Source of the DNA: Methylocystis heyeri
Lineage (GTDB): Bacteria; Pseudomonadota; Alphaproteobacteria; Rhizobiales; Beijerinckiaceae
Direction: 5' to 3'
Assembly: GCF_004802635.2 (NCBI RefSeq)
Contig: NZ_CP046052.1
Location: 434,001 to 498,000, forward strand
DNA: 64,000 nt
Shown piece after piece: positions 48,799 to 58,626 of this stretch. The position numbers and the translations under genes are program-made. Every line of letters begins with the position of its first letter. The first letter of the stretch is position 1. The notes under the pieces were generated by a model. That model was given only the letters and a program-made list of their open reading frames with translations, was not told the origin of the DNA and did not search any database.

Positions 48799-51158
48799 TA
48801 GGGCCGCATCGGCAGATTTGTCGCCGTCGCCGTGCGCACCTTGCCGGCGACGCTCTCGCGCGGCCGCGACGCCTCGCGGAGACTGGCGGCCTTTGCGTCC
48901 TTTACGGCGAAGCGCACCAGAACGATGGTTCCGACGCCGACGCGCGAGCGCAGGCGCAGCGAGCCCCGATGCAAGTCCATCAGCGCTTTCGCAATGGCGA
49001 GCCCGAGGCCGGAGCCCTTCATGCCGTTCTCGATGACGGCGCGGGATTGTTCGAAGGGCTTGCCGAGCCGCCCGAGCGCTTCCGGCTCGACTCCCTGGCC
49101 GTTGTCTTCCACGTAGATGTTCACCCATTGGCCGATCCTGCGGGCGAGCACGCGCACCTTGCCGCCGTCGGGAGTGAATTTCACGCTGTTGGAGAGAAGA
49201 ACGCCCAATATCTTGACGATGGCGTCGTGATCGCCCGAGCAGGCGAGAGCGGTGGAAAGGTTGCAGCTGATCTCGATGTTCTTCTCCAGCGCCCCGGTGC
49301 GGCGCCCCTGCAGCGCTTCGTCGACCGCTTTCGCGACGTTGACTTCCCGCTCGTCGAGCGACATGCGTCCGGTTTCGAGGCGCGACATATCGAGGATGTC
49401 TGAAAGTATCTCGCTGAGATAAGCCCCGCTCTTGTTTATGTCCCTGCAGTATTCGAGATATTTCGGCGATCCGAGCTCGCCGAACACCTGCTCCTGCATC
49501 ATCTCGGAAAAGCCTATGATGGCGTTCAGAGGCGTACGCAGCTCATGGCTCATGTTCGCCAGGAATTCCGACTTGGCGAGATAGGCGGCTTCGGCCTCGG
49601 ATTTCTGGAAATGATATTGCTCGGCGAGCGTCGCGAGCTGCTGGGCCTGGATTTCGAGTTTCTGCCTCGATTTCATCAGGTCCGCCACGCTGGCGGTGAG
49701 GCGGCGCTCGGACAGCAGCAGGCTTTCCTCGTGGCGCTTCAGGGCGGAGATATCGGCGCCGACCGAGACATATCCGCCATCCTTGGTGCGGCGTTCGTTT
49801 ATTTGCAGCCAGCGTCCGTCGACCAGGCGCACCTCATAGGTGCGGGCGTCTCTCGAACCGATCTCGGACGAAATCTCCGTATGCGCGAGAGGCGCAGTGG
49901 CGAAGGCCATGACGCGCTTGTAGCTGTCGCCCGGGTTCACGAGGGCGCTCGACAGGCCGTGCAGCTCCAGGAACTTCGAGTTGCAGGTGACGAGCCTGTT
50001 TTGTGCGTCCCACAGGACGAAAGCCTCCGATATCGCGTCGATCGCGTCGCGCAGCCGCATGTTTGCGGTGGCGGTCGTCGCGGCGAGAGCTTTCTCTTCG
50101 GAGATGTCCACCGCAATGCCGACGAGATGCTTGCCCGGCTCGCGGTCGTCTTCGACGAGTTCGGCCCGCGCGCGAAGCCATATCCAGTTTCCGGCCGCGT
50201 TCCTGATGCGGAATTCCACGTCGACGTGATTGGTCTTCGAACTCGCCACCATTTCGGCGATATGGGCGAGATTGGCGTCTTCGGGATGCAGCATCTCGTT
50301 GAGCTCGCAGATGGCAAGGCAGCGCCGTTCCGCCTTGCGCCCGAGAATTTCGTGCATCGAGTCGGACCAGTAGATGCGGCCATGCGCAATATCCCAGTCC
50401 CACAGGCCGCAGCGTCCGCGCGAGAGCGCGGTCTCGAGCCGGCGCCTTATGTGGCTGTTGACCTTCTCCGCCTCCTCGCGGCGTCGGGACTGGCGAAAAT
50501 AGGCTGCGAGAATGATCAGTAGGACGATCGTCGCGCCCGCGAAGGTCAGGGCGTAGCGCCAGGCGACGGCGCGCCACTCTTCGAGAACGGAGTCGAGCGG
50601 ATGGATGAGCGCGACCTGTCCATAGGGCGTGGGAAGCTTGCGCACCACGACGATGGCCCCGGTTCCGTCCGCGAGCGTCACGCGAGCGGCTCCCGCACCT
50701 TCGGCAAAATCGGCCACGGCCGGGTCCTGGCCCAGAATCTCGGCGAGGGTGACATTGGCGTGTGCCGCTTGCGGCCAGACCGCCGTCACGCGCCCCTGCT
50801 CGTTCGTGACGATGATGCGGCGGCCACGCGCGGCGTGGCGGGGGGCGATATGCGCCAAGGGCTCTTTTACGGATGGCGTCGCGCCCGCGGTTTCGATCGC
50901 GTCGCGTAGATCGCGCCATATCGCCTTTGAGAAAATCTCGAGATCGGCCGAAGCGTCGATCACGAGCCGATCGTGGACGCTCACGCTCAGCGCTACGGCG
51001 AATTCGCCGAGCGCGACGATGCAGACTGCGCAGGCGGCAAGGGCGAGGCGCGTCAGCCAGAGTCCGCTGAGCTGCGCCTCGTTCCGGTCGGGAAAGCTGT
51101 AAGAGCCCCATACCGTTTCGGCATGACTCAACGCTTTGGCTGCGGATGGACGCGCCAT
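48693..51158 (-). CDS. PAS-containing sensor histidine kinase
   Basis: 821 residues. TM1 near 33-57, an extracytoplasmic domain to about 200, TM2 near 203-221, two PAS domains near 245-355 and 367-475, a coiled coil, then the H-box with H538 in EFLANMSHELRTPLNAIIGF. The catalytic domain contains LLSNSVKFTPDGGKV, VEDNGQGVEPEALG and GSGLGLAIAKALMDLH. No response regulator is fused or adjacent on this strand, so its partner is elsewhere. AGAGGAG lies upstream of the ATG at 51158. The final 35 residues, past the family's normal end, are encoded opposite the neighbouring kinase and look like a readthrough extension. Confidence 0.93.
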   Translation of the reverse strand: MARPSAAKALSHAETVWGSYSFPDRNEAQLSGLWLTRLALAACAVCIVALGEFAVALSVSVHDRLVIDASADLEIFSKAIWRDLRDAIETAGATPSVKEPLAHIAPRHAARGRRIIVTNEQGRVTAVWPQAAHANVTLAEILGQDPAVADFAEGAGAARVTLADGTGAIVVVRKLPTPYGQVALIHPLDSVLEEWRAVAWRYALTFAGATIVLLIILAAYFRQSRRREEAEKVNSHIRRRLETALSRGRCGLWDWDIAHGRIYWSDSMHEILGRKAERRCLAICELNEMLHPEDANLAHIAEMVASSKTNHVDVEFRIRNAAGNWIWLRARAELVEDDREPGKHLVGIAVDISEEKALAATTATANMRLRDAIDAISEAFVLWDAQNRLVTCNSKFLELHGLSSALVNPGDSYKRVMAFATAPLAHTEISSEIGSRDARTYEVRLVDGRWLQINERRTKDGGYVSVGADISALKRHEESLLLSERRLTASVADLMKSRQKLEIQAQQLATLAEQYHFQKSEAEAAYLAKSEFLANMSHELRTPLNAIIGFSEMMQEQVFGELGSPKYLEYCRDINKSGAYLSEILSDILDMSRLETGRMSLDEREVNVAKAVDEALQGRRTGALEKNIEISCNLSTALACSGDHDAIVKILGVLLSNSVKFTPDGGKVRVLARRIGQWVNIYVEDNGQGVEPEALGRLGKPFEQSRAVIENGMKGSGLGLAIAKALMDLHRGSLRLRSRVGVGTIVLVRFAVKDAKAASLREASRPRESVAGKVRTATATNLPMRPYHMRSDRDSPFGGRNLGSEIVTRNPGALSSMLSAP

Positions 51159-51358
51159 GATGAGCTCCTCTGGCTTGGGCTGGAAGAAGAAGACAGTCCC
51201 TGTAATCTTCGAATCAGGGCCATCTGAATCCCTTCCGCTCCAGTTGTCCAGAGGTTAAATTGTCGTAAATGAAGATCCTTAAGCAAATGAGTCGGTTAGG
51301 AAATGTATTAACCGGCCGGGACGGGATTTCGCCCCGTCTCCGGCCTCGACGGGAAGGG

Positions 51359-54013
51359 TCAGATCCCCAGCGCCCGCGTCGCGATGTCGCTCACATCGCG
51401 TGAAAGTCCCGGCCCCGCCGCCACGCGTTTCAGCGCGCTCTCCGCCAGCGCCCGGCGCTTCGGCTCCAATGTGCGCCATGTCCGCAGCGCCGACAAAAGC
51501 CGGGCCGCGACCTGCGGGTTCTTGGGGTCGAGCTCCAGCACGACATTCGCCAGCAACTCGTAGCCCGATCCGTCGAGGGCATGGAAGCGGGTCGGATTGC
51601 CGGAGCAGAAGGCGCCGATCAAAGCTCGAATGCGATTGGGGTTGGCCAGAGAGAAATCCGGATGCCGCATCAGCTCGCGGACCAGAGTCGTCGTCGCTTC
51701 CTCGGGAATGGTCGCCTGCAAGGCGAACCATTTGTCTATGACCAGGGCGTCGCCTTGGTAGGTCTGGTAGAATTGCGCAAAGGCCCTTTGCCGCGGTTCT
51801 CCTCCTGCCAGCGCGAGGGTCGAGAGAGCGGCGAGCCTGTCGGTCATGTTGGAGGCGGCTTCAAACTGACGTTCGGCCAACACGCCGCCTCTCGCCTTGT
51901 CGCCCGCGGCGATGAGATCGAGCGCGACGTTCCTGAGCGAGCGGCGGCCCGCGCTCGACGCGTCCGGAGAATAGGAGCCGGAGCTTTCGAAGCGGGCGTG
52001 AATCTCTTCGAGCAGCGGCTTCAGAGTCCCGCCGAGTTCCTGGCGCAGGGCGCTGCGGGCTGAAAACAGAATGTCGGGATCGACGTTCTCTCCCATTTCA
52101 CGGGCGAGGTCGATTTCGCTGGGGAGCGACAGAACCTGCGCCGCGAAGGCCGGGTCCATGTCGTTGGCGTCGAGCAAGCGCTGCAAGGCGGCGTAAAAGG
52201 CGCTGTCGTCCGGCGTTTGGCCTTCGCCTCGCAGGGCGGCGACCCTCGCAAAGATGGAGCGCAGGGCGAGGCTCTGCGCCGCCTGCCACCGGTTGAAGGG
52301 ATCGTCGTCGAAGGCGAGCAGCCGTACAAGATCCGCGTTGTCGGGAGCCGGCTCCAGCCTGATCGGCGCGGAGAAACCGCGCAGGAGCGAGAGCGTCGGC
52401 CGCGCAGGCAATTGTTTGAAGCGGACGGTCCTGCTTTGCGTGGAGAGTTCGATCGTCCCGCGGGATTTTTCTTCCGGAGTCGCGTCGTCGGAAACGAGAG
52501 CCAGCTTTTCGCCCTTGTCGTCGAACAGCGCCAGGGTGATCGGCATCTGCAAGGGTTTCTTCTCGCTTTGCCCGGGCGTGGGCGGCGTCGACTGGGTGAG
52601 CGTAAGCGACAAGGATCGGGCCGCGGGATCCCAGCTGGTCTCGGCGCGGACCAGGGGCGTGCCGGCCTGGCTGTACCACACTGCGAAATGGGAGAGATCG
52701 CGGCCCGAACTCTCAGCGAAGCAGGACAGGAAATTCTCGACCGTCGCCGCGGTTCCGTCGAAGCGCTCGAAGTATAGATCCATTCCGCGGCGGAACGCTT
52801 CGTCTCCGATCAGCGTCTTGAGCATGCGGATGATTTCGGCGCCCTTTTCATAAACGGTCGCGGTGTAGAAGTTGTTGATCTCGCGATAGAGGTCTGGACG
52901 CACCGGATGGGCGAGGGGGCCCGAATCCTCGACGAACTGGGTCAGCCTCAGCGTGCGCACGTCGCCGATGCGCTTCACCGCGCGCGAGCGCTGGTCGCTC
53001 GAGAATTCCTGATCGCGGAAGACGGTCAAGCCTTCCTTCAGACAGAGCTGGAACCAGTCGCGGCAGGTTATACGGTTGCCGGTCCAGTTGTGGAAATATT
53101 CATGCGCGATCACCGCTTCGATGCCGGCGTAATCGGAGTCGGTCGCAGTCTGCGGCGAGGCCAGAACATATTTGTCGTTGAAGATGTTCAGGCCCTTGTT
53201 TTCCATCGCGCCCATGTTGAAGTCCGACACGGCGACGACATTGAAAACATCGAGGTCATATTCGCGGCCGAAGGCCTGTTCGTCCCACTGCATCGAGCGA
53301 ACCAGCGCGTCCATGGCGTAATCGGCGCGCGATTCCTTGCCGTGTTCGACATGGATGGCGAGCTTGACCTTTTTTCCGGAGGCGGTGGTGAAATCGCCTT
53401 CGATGCGGCCGAGATCGCCGCCGACCAGCGCAAAAAGATATGACGGCTTGGGGAAGGGATCGCGCCACACTGCATAATGCCGTCCGCCCGGCAGATCGCC
53501 CGCCTCCACGGGGTTGCCGTTGCCGAGCAGCACCGGGGCTTCGCCTTTGTCGGCTTCGATGCGCGTCGTATAGACGCTGAGCACGTCGGGCCTGTCGAGA
53601 AAATAGGTGATGCGGCGAAAGCCTTCCGCCTCGCATTGGGTGCAATAGGCGGAACCCGAGCGATAAAGCCCCGAGAGCTGTGTGTTTCCGTTGGGATCGA
53701 CCAGCGTCTCTATTTCCAGGGTGAAAGGCTGCGCCGGCGGCGCGTGCACAACCAGGCTGTCGGGCGCGGCTTCGTAATCTGCGGCTGCGAGGCTGCATCC
53801 GTCGAGCTTCAAGCTCTGCAAAGCCAGCCCGTCGCCGTCGAGCTTCAGGGGAGCGTCCGCGCGTCCCTCGGGATTGCGGCGCAGGCGCAACCTGGCCAGC
53901 ACCCTTGTTTCCGTTCTGTGCAGCGAGATGTCCAATTCGACCGTGTCGATCAGGAAATCCGGGGGCAGGTAGTCGCACAGGCGCACGGCCTGGGGCGGAG
54001 GGTTGCGCATCAT
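51359..54013 (-). CDS. pepN: Aminopeptidase N (M1 family)
   Basis: 884 residues from the ATG at 54013, close to the E. coli length; the frame stays open further upstream into the next gene but without similarity. Zinc site HEYFHNW with H304, E305 and H308, and E327 in LKEGLTVFRDQEF. The substrate-binding GAMEN motif is at 268-272. N-terminal beta saddle and C-terminal helical bowl are both present. It removes N-terminal residues during cytoplasmic peptide turnover. It follows the sugar dehydrogenase gene by 71 bases on the same strand. Confidence 0.96.
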   Translation of the reverse strand: MMRNPPPQAVRLCDYLPPDFLIDTVELDISLHRTETRVLARLRLRRNPEGRADAPLKLDGDGLALQSLKLDGCSLAAADYEAAPDSLVVHAPPAQPFTLEIETLVDPNGNTQLSGLYRSGSAYCTQCEAEGFRRITYFLDRPDVLSVYTTRIEADKGEAPVLLGNGNPVEAGDLPGGRHYAVWRDPFPKPSYLFALVGGDLGRIEGDFTTASGKKVKLAIHVEHGKESRADYAMDALVRSMQWDEQAFGREYDLDVFNVVAVSDFNMGAMENKGLNIFNDKYVLASPQTATDSDYAGIEAVIAHEYFHNWTGNRITCRDWFQLCLKEGLTVFRDQEFSSDQRSRAVKRIGDVRTLRLTQFVEDSGPLAHPVRPDLYREINNFYTATVYEKGAEIIRMLKTLIGDEAFRRGMDLYFERFDGTAATVENFLSCFAESSGRDLSHFAVWYSQAGTPLVRAETSWDPAARSLSLTLTQSTPPTPGQSEKKPLQMPITLALFDDKGEKLALVSDDATPEEKSRGTIELSTQSRTVRFKQLPARPTLSLLRGFSAPIRLEPAPDNADLVRLLAFDDDPFNRWQAAQSLALRSIFARVAALRGEGQTPDDSAFYAALQRLLDANDMDPAFAAQVLSLPSEIDLAREMGENVDPDILFSARSALRQELGGTLKPLLEEIHARFESSGSYSPDASSAGRRSLRNVALDLIAAGDKARGGVLAERQFEAASNMTDRLAALSTLALAGGEPRQRAFAQFYQTYQGDALVIDKWFALQATIPEEATTTLVRELMRHPDFSLANPNRIRALIGAFCSGNPTRFHALDGSGYELLANVVLELDPKNPQVAARLLSALRTWRTLEPKRRALAESALKRVAAGPGLSRDVSDIATRALGI

Positions 54014-54084
54014 GTCCTCGAAGCTGGAATCAGGAATCTGCCAAGAATATAGGCTCGAGCGGGGGGAGGCGCGAGCCGCGGCGG

Positions 54085-55416
54085 TCACTTTCCAGCATAG
54101 GAAGCGCGCCAGATCGAGCCATTGCCGTCCTCGCTGAACAGGAGCGATCCGTCTCTTGCAATTGCGACGCCGGTAGGCCGGCCGCGAACGTCTCCGTCGT
54201 CCTGGAGGAAGCCGGTGATGAAATCCTCGTATCCGCCGGTCGGCCGGCCGTCGTCGAAGCGCAAGCGGATGATCTTGTAGCCGGTGAGCCTGGAGCGGTT
54301 CCATGAGCCGTGCAAGGCGATGAAAGCGTCGCCCCGGTATTGCGGCGGGAATTGCGCGCCGTCGTAGAACGTCATGCCGAGCGGGGCCGAATGCGGCTGG
54401 ATGAGCACGTCGGGCGTCGCAGACTTGTCGGCCAGATCCGGGCGCTCTCCGGCGTGACGCGGATCGGGATGGGAGCCGATGTAATACCAAGGCCAGCCGT
54501 AGAAGGCGCCGGCTTCGACATTGGTTGCGTAATCTGGAGGCAGGTTGTCCCCGAGCAGGTCCCTCTCGTTGACCGCGCACCAGATGTCGTTGCTTCCCGG
54601 CCTCGGCGCAAGGCCGGAACAATTGCGAAGACCGGTTGCATAGGGGCGGCGATGTCCGCCCTCGGGATCGAGGGCGAGCACCTGGGCTCGGCCTTTCTCC
54701 ACGCCTCCGAACTCTCCGACGGCGCCCGTATTGTCGGTCGCCGGGGTCCGCAGGCCTTCTGCGGCGTTGGTTTCCGAGCCGATCGCCACATAAAGCGTCG
54801 CGCCGTCGCTGGAGAAAGCGAGGTCCCGCGTCGAATGTCCGCTGCCGCCGGGGATGTCGGCGATCTTCTCGGCTGGGCCGGTAGGCTTGGTCGCGCCCTC
54901 GGCGTAAGGGTAGCGCAGCACCTCGGTCTCCGCGCCGATGTAAATGTAACGCGGCTCCGGGCCCGGGGGATAAAAGGCGATTCCGTATGGTCCCTGCAGT
55001 CCGCGGATAAACACCTCGTTCAGGGCGAACCTGTCGCCGCTCTCGTCCAGCCTCAGCAGGCGAATATTGCCTGCCGTGCTTTCGGCCAGGAATATGTCGC
55101 CGTTCGGCCCCGTCCGCATCGTCCGAGGCCCCCTGAAATTCTCGGCCAGCATTCGCACCTTGAAACCTTCGGGAGCTCGGGGGCGCCAGCCTGCGGGAGG
55201 CCGAGCCATTCTGCCGCTGCGGGATGCGGAGCCGGCCTCGTTGGGCGCAGGCAGATCGTCGACCGTGATCTTGTGCGCAACGCCGGGGGCGTCGTCGCGC
55301 CAGTCTCCGAAAACCACAGGCGCCTCGCGCCGCGGTTCGTTCGCGGTCTCTCCGGGGCCGACCGCAAGGAAGACATAGGCCGGCGAGACGATCGCAAAGA
55401 GCCAGCGCAGTTTCAT
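54085..55416 (-). CDS. PQQ-dependent sugar dehydrogenase-like protein (GDH-B/sorbosone dehydrogenase type), exported
   Basis: 443 residues from the ATG at 55416, which gives a signal peptide (MKLRWLFAIVSPAYVFLAVG) and has AAGG upstream. A six-bladed beta-propeller is suggested by repeated blocks such as GPRTMRTGPNGDIFLAES, GIAFYPPGPEPRYIYIGAET, RDLAFSSDGATLYVAIGSE and FIALHGSWNRSRLTGYKII. SGHSTRDLAFS and PYATGLRNCSGLA are typical of the soluble PQQ glucose dehydrogenase group. Substrate is unknown, and several members have lost activity. Upstream 290 bases contain no gene. Confidence 0.85.
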   Translation of the reverse strand: MKLRWLFAIVSPAYVFLAVGPGETANEPRREAPVVFGDWRDDAPGVAHKITVDDLPAPNEAGSASRSGRMARPPAGWRPRAPEGFKVRMLAENFRGPRTMRTGPNGDIFLAESTAGNIRLLRLDESGDRFALNEVFIRGLQGPYGIAFYPPGPEPRYIYIGAETEVLRYPYAEGATKPTGPAEKIADIPGGSGHSTRDLAFSSDGATLYVAIGSETNAAEGLRTPATDNTGAVGEFGGVEKGRAQVLALDPEGGHRRPYATGLRNCSGLAPRPGSNDIWCAVNERDLLGDNLPPDYATNVEAGAFYGWPWYYIGSHPDPRHAGERPDLADKSATPDVLIQPHSAPLGMTFYDGAQFPPQYRGDAFIALHGSWNRSRLTGYKIIRLRFDDGRPTGGYEDFITGFLQDDGDVRGRPTGVAIARDGSLLFSEDGNGSIWRASYAGK

Positions 55417-55709
55417 TCCGTTCGCCTTTTTTGCGCGTGGGAGACGTGAGCGCGGCGGCGCCATACGCCCCTCAGACGCCACAATGGACATGCATTCATA
55501 TTGTGGTGGGGCTGCGACAAGTAAAGAATCACGGGGAGGCTGGATATGCGGGACGTCGACATCCGTTTCATTCGGCGCGGCTTAAAATCCTTGCTTCGGG
55601 CCTGATCTCCCCAAAGGCGCAGAGTTCGACCGGCGAATTCCCTTAGCTTCGATCCCTGCGCCGGCGTTGCGCCGCAAATCCCGGCGTCACGCGAGGAACA
55701 ATTGTCGCG

Positions 55710-56501
55710 ATGAAATTGGAGGTCGTTTCGGTGGGGGACTGGGATTCAGCGCTTTACATGAAGTTCGAGCATGAGCGGACGCGCGCGGCGATAGATCTTC
55801 TCGCTCAGGTTCCGGATATGGACCCCAAGATCGTCTACGATCTCGGCTGCGGTCCCGGCAACAGCGCCACACTGCTCAAGCGGCGCTTTCCTCGCGCCTC
55901 AGTGATCGGCGTGGACAATTCGGACAACATGTTGCAGGTCGCCCGCCAAAGGGTGGTGGACGCAGATTTCATCAAGGAGGACATCGAGTCCTGGCGGCCG
56001 CGGGAGGAAACCGACCTCGTTTTCGCAAACGCCTCGCTGCATTTCGTGCCCGAGCATTACGATCTGATGGTCCGGCTTGTTTCCTGTTTGAGGGACGGCG
56101 GTTGCCTCGCCGTGCAGATGCCCAACAACATGCAGGAAGACTCGCATGCGCTGATGCGCATGGTCGCCGCGGACGGACCATGGGCCGACCGGCTGGTGCC
56201 GGTCGCCAAGAGCCAGGCGATCATCGGTCCTCTCGACGAATATTATCGCCTGCTGGCGCCGATCTGCTCGAGTCTGGACATTTGGCAAACGACCTATATC
56301 CATCCCGTCGACGGACCCGATCGCATCGTGGAATGGTTTGAAGGCGCCGAGCTGCAACCGTTCCTGAAGCCTTTGTGTCCGGCGGAGAAGGAAGCCTTTC
56401 TGGCGCGCTACAGGGATGCGCTGTCCCAGGCCTATGCGCCTCAGCCGAACGGCAAATTCCTGTTACGCTATCCGCGTCTCTTCTTCGTTGCGCAAAAATG
56501 A
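55710..56501 (+). CDS. tam: Trans-aconitate 2-methyltransferase-like SAM methyltransferase
   Basis: 263 residues. SAM motif I is IVYDLGCGPGNSATLLKRRF, followed by VIGVDNSDNMLQVAR and DLVFANASLHFVPEH. The C-terminal FLLRYPRLFFVAQK and the DWDSALYMKFEHERTRAAID start match Tam, which methylates trans-aconitate. GTCGCG precedes the ATG at 55710; no strong ribosome site is seen. An arsenate reductase-like gene begins 25 bases downstream. Confidence 0.87.
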   Translation: MKLEVVSVGDWDSALYMKFEHERTRAAIDLLAQVPDMDPKIVYDLGCGPGNSATLLKRRFPRASVIGVDNSDNMLQVARQRVVDADFIKEDIESWRPREETDLVFANASLHFVPEHYDLMVRLVSCLRDGGCLAVQMPNNMQEDSHALMRMVAADGPWADRLVPVAKSQAIIGPLDEYYRLLAPICSSLDIWQTTYIHPVDGPDRIVEWFEGAELQPFLKPLCPAEKEAFLARYRDALSQAYAPQPNGKFLLRYPRLFFVAQK

Positions 56502-56526
56502 CGACGACAATTCGGAGCAGCTTACC

Positions 56527-56883
56527 GTGACCATCACGATTTATCACAATCCCGCCTGCGGCACCTCCCGCAACGTCCTGGCCATGATCCGGCAGAGCGG
56601 CGTGGAGCCGGTCGTGATCGAATATCTGAAAAATCCGCCGAGCCGGGAAAAGCTGGTCTCGTTGTTGAAGGCCATGGGCATGACTGCGCGTCAGTTGCTG
56701 CGCCAGAAGGGGACGCCCTACGACGAGCTCGGGCTTTCCGATCCCAAATGGACCGAGGACCAGTTGATCGATTTCATGATCTCTCACCCGAAGCTGATCG
56801 AGCGGCCGATCGTGGAGGCGCCCAAGGGCGCGCGTCTGTGCCGGCCCGCGGAAAAGGCGCTCGAAATTCTCCCCGGCGCTTGA
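56527..56883 (+). CDS. arsC: Arsenate reductase (ArsC/Spx family)
   Basis: 118 residues from GTG at 56527, with GGAG about 10 bases upstream. The catalytic cysteine lies in YHNPACGTSRNVLAMIR. The arginine cluster and LIERPIVEAPKGARLCRPAE match glutaredoxin-linked ArsC proteins, which reduce arsenate to arsenite. No arsB or acr3 efflux gene is next to it, so a general thioredoxin-fold role is possible. It lies in a plus-strand run with the methyltransferase and a TerB-like gene. Confidence 0.9.
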   Translation: MTITIYHNPACGTSRNVLAMIRQSGVEPVVIEYLKNPPSREKLVSLLKAMGMTARQLLRQKGTPYDELGLSDPKWTEDQLIDFMISHPKLIERPIVEAPKGARLCRPAEKALEILPGA

Positions 56884-57097
56884 GATCGGCGAAATCCTCG
56901 GCGCTACACTTTCGGTCCGGCCTGCTTTATAGCGAAACGAGCTTTGCCGGCGCTCCTTTCGGCCGCGATTGCGGCGATGGGCGCCGGAAGGCCTTTGGAT
57001 TTGCGCGCGGCGGAAAGCGCGCGGAAATCGGCCATGAGAGCGACGACTTTCGCACAGGCCGGCGAGTTGTTGCGGGAAACGCTCCGGGGGACGCAGG

Positions 57098-57610
57098 ATG
57101 TTCGACGCGCTCAAAGGTTTTCTTTCCGAGATCGCCGGCGGCGAGCCCTCTGAAAGGCGGTTCGAGGCCAACGACTATCGCCTCGCCGCGGCCGCCCTGC
57201 TGGTGCATATCGCGACGATCGACGGTGAATTCGACGCCAATGAACGCGAGCGGCTCCAGGCGATCGTGGAGAGCCGCTTTGGGCTGAACCGCGCGACCGC
57301 CCGGGAGCTGATCCAGCACGCCTCCGAGAGCGAGCGGGAAGCCGTGGACCTGTTCCGTTTCACCAGCGTGCTCAAGCGAACGCTCGACGAAGAAGGGCGT
57401 CGTCAGGTCGTCGCCATGCTGTGGGAAATGGCCTATGTCGACGGCTCGGTTCACGAGTTTGAGGAAAATGTCGTCTGGCGGGTCGCGGAATTGCTCGGCG
57501 TTTCTTCGCGCGATCGCGTGATGCTGCGAAAGGACGCCGAGGAGGAAGCCGCCGTCCGCGAGGTCCCGGCCGAAAAAGAAAGCTTTCCCGGTCCCTGGTC
57601 GAAGTCCTGA
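57098..57610 (+). CDS. TerB-family tellurite-resistance-like protein
   Basis: 170 residues, all helical. AAAALLVHIATIDGEFDANER and MLWEMAYVDGSVHEFEENVV are the two acidic metal-binding hairpins of TerB-like domains. No other ter genes are nearby. TerB-like proteins often occur alone, so resistance is not implied. The ATG at 57098 follows GGGGG. Cytoplasmic, no signal peptide. Confidence 0.9.
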   Translation: MFDALKGFLSEIAGGEPSERRFEANDYRLAAAALLVHIATIDGEFDANERERLQAIVESRFGLNRATARELIQHASESEREAVDLFRFTSVLKRTLDEEGRRQVVAMLWEMAYVDGSVHEFEENVVWRVAELLGVSSRDRVMLRKDAEEEAAVREVPAEKESFPGPWSKS

Positions 57611-57643
57611 GGGGATCGCCTGCGCCAAAGAGGAACCATCCAG

Positions 57644-58447
57644 ATGAACGACCTAGCCGTCGGGCGGACAAAAGCGACGATCGTCACGGGCGCGTCGGAG
57701 GGCATAGGGGCCGAACTCGCCCGCATCTTTGCGGCGAAGGGCCATGAGGTCGTGCTGGTGGCGCGTCGCCGCGACCGCCTGGAGGCGCTGGCCGCCGAAA
57801 TCGCCTCAACGGGCGGCAAGGCTCATGTCATCGAACTCGACCTTTGCGGCGAGGGCGCCATCGACGCGCTGGAAGTCGCCTTGCGCCAGGCCGGACTAAC
57901 GCCCGAAATTCTCGTCAACAACGCAGGCTTCGGCCTGATCGGCCCCGCGTCGAAGCTGGACGAGGCCGAGCAGCTTCATATGGTCGAGCTGAACGTCAAG
58001 GCGCTGTCGGCGCTGACCCTGCGCTTCATGAAACCGATCATGGAGGCGAAGGGCGGCATTCTGAACGTCGCCTCGATCGCCTCCTTCATGCCGGGCCCCA
58101 ATTTCGCGGTTTACTACGCCACCAAAGCCTATGTGCGCTCCTTCAGCGAGGCCATCGCACAGGAGTTGGCTCCGCTCGGCGTCAAGGTCTCCTGCCTTTG
58201 CCCGGGGCCGGTGCTGACCGGCTTTCAGGCCCGGGCGGGCTTCGACCTCACGGGCGCGATGGCCGCGTTGAAGCCCTCGCTGGTTTCCGCGGAGGAGGTC
58301 GCGCGCCAGGGCTATGAGGGACTGTTTGCGGGCAGGCGGGTGGTGGTTCCCGGCGTGATGAACAAATTCACAGTGGCCTTCGCGCGCCTTACTCCCCGGG
58401 CGGTGCTGATGCCGATCCTCGCTTTCGCCCAGAACGGGCGAACCTAG
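57644..58447 (+). CDS. Short-chain dehydrogenase/reductase
   Basis: 267 residues. Cofactor motif TGASEGIGAELARIFAAKG, with RR after the second strand (VLVARRRDRL) suggesting NADP. NNAGFG, ASIASFMPGPNFAVY and YYATKAYVRSFSEAI supply the Ser-Tyr-Lys catalytic set. LCPGPVLTGF is the usual SDR tail. The substrate is unknown. The stop TAG lies inside a palindromic repeat. It is preceded by the TerB-like gene after 33 bases. Confidence 0.93.
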   Translation: MNDLAVGRTKATIVTGASEGIGAELARIFAAKGHEVVLVARRRDRLEALAAEIASTGGKAHVIELDLCGEGAIDALEVALRQAGLTPEILVNNAGFGLIGPASKLDEAEQLHMVELNVKALSALTLRFMKPIMEAKGGILNVASIASFMPGPNFAVYYATKAYVRSFSEAIAQELAPLGVKVSCLCPGPVLTGFQARAGFDLTGAMAALKPSLVSAEEVARQGYEGLFAGRRVVVPGVMNKFTVAFARLTPRAVLMPILAFAQNGRT

Positions 58448-58604
58448 GGTGTTTTCATGTTTCATGGAAACACCCTAGGCTTTTGTTTTAACGCGTTTCC
58501 AACGCCGAACCGGCGTCCACTTCGGCTGGAAAGACTCTAGGCTCCTTGTTTAATCGTGTTTTCTTCACGCGAACCGGTATCCGCTTCGCTCGAAAGCACT
58601 CTAG
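58444..58604 (+). repeat. CTAG-bounded palindromic repeat cluster; first hairpin terminator-like
   Basis: The first unit (58444-58478) is a hairpin with arms CTAGGGTGTTT and AAACACCCTAG, followed by GCTTTTGTTTT, so it should end transcription of the SDR gene. Two further units, each beginning near TTTAA and ending in ACTCTAG (58538 and 58604 ends), contain GCGAACCGGTATCCGCTTCG-type half palindromes. They resemble Rhizobiales intergenic repeats. Confidence 0.7.
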
Positions 58605-58626
58605 CCCGCCATTCACGAGGGGAATG

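Noticed and set aside
51290-51358. GC-rich hairpin downstream of pepN as a terminator
   Set aside because: A bulged stem can be drawn, but no T-run follows on the minus strand.
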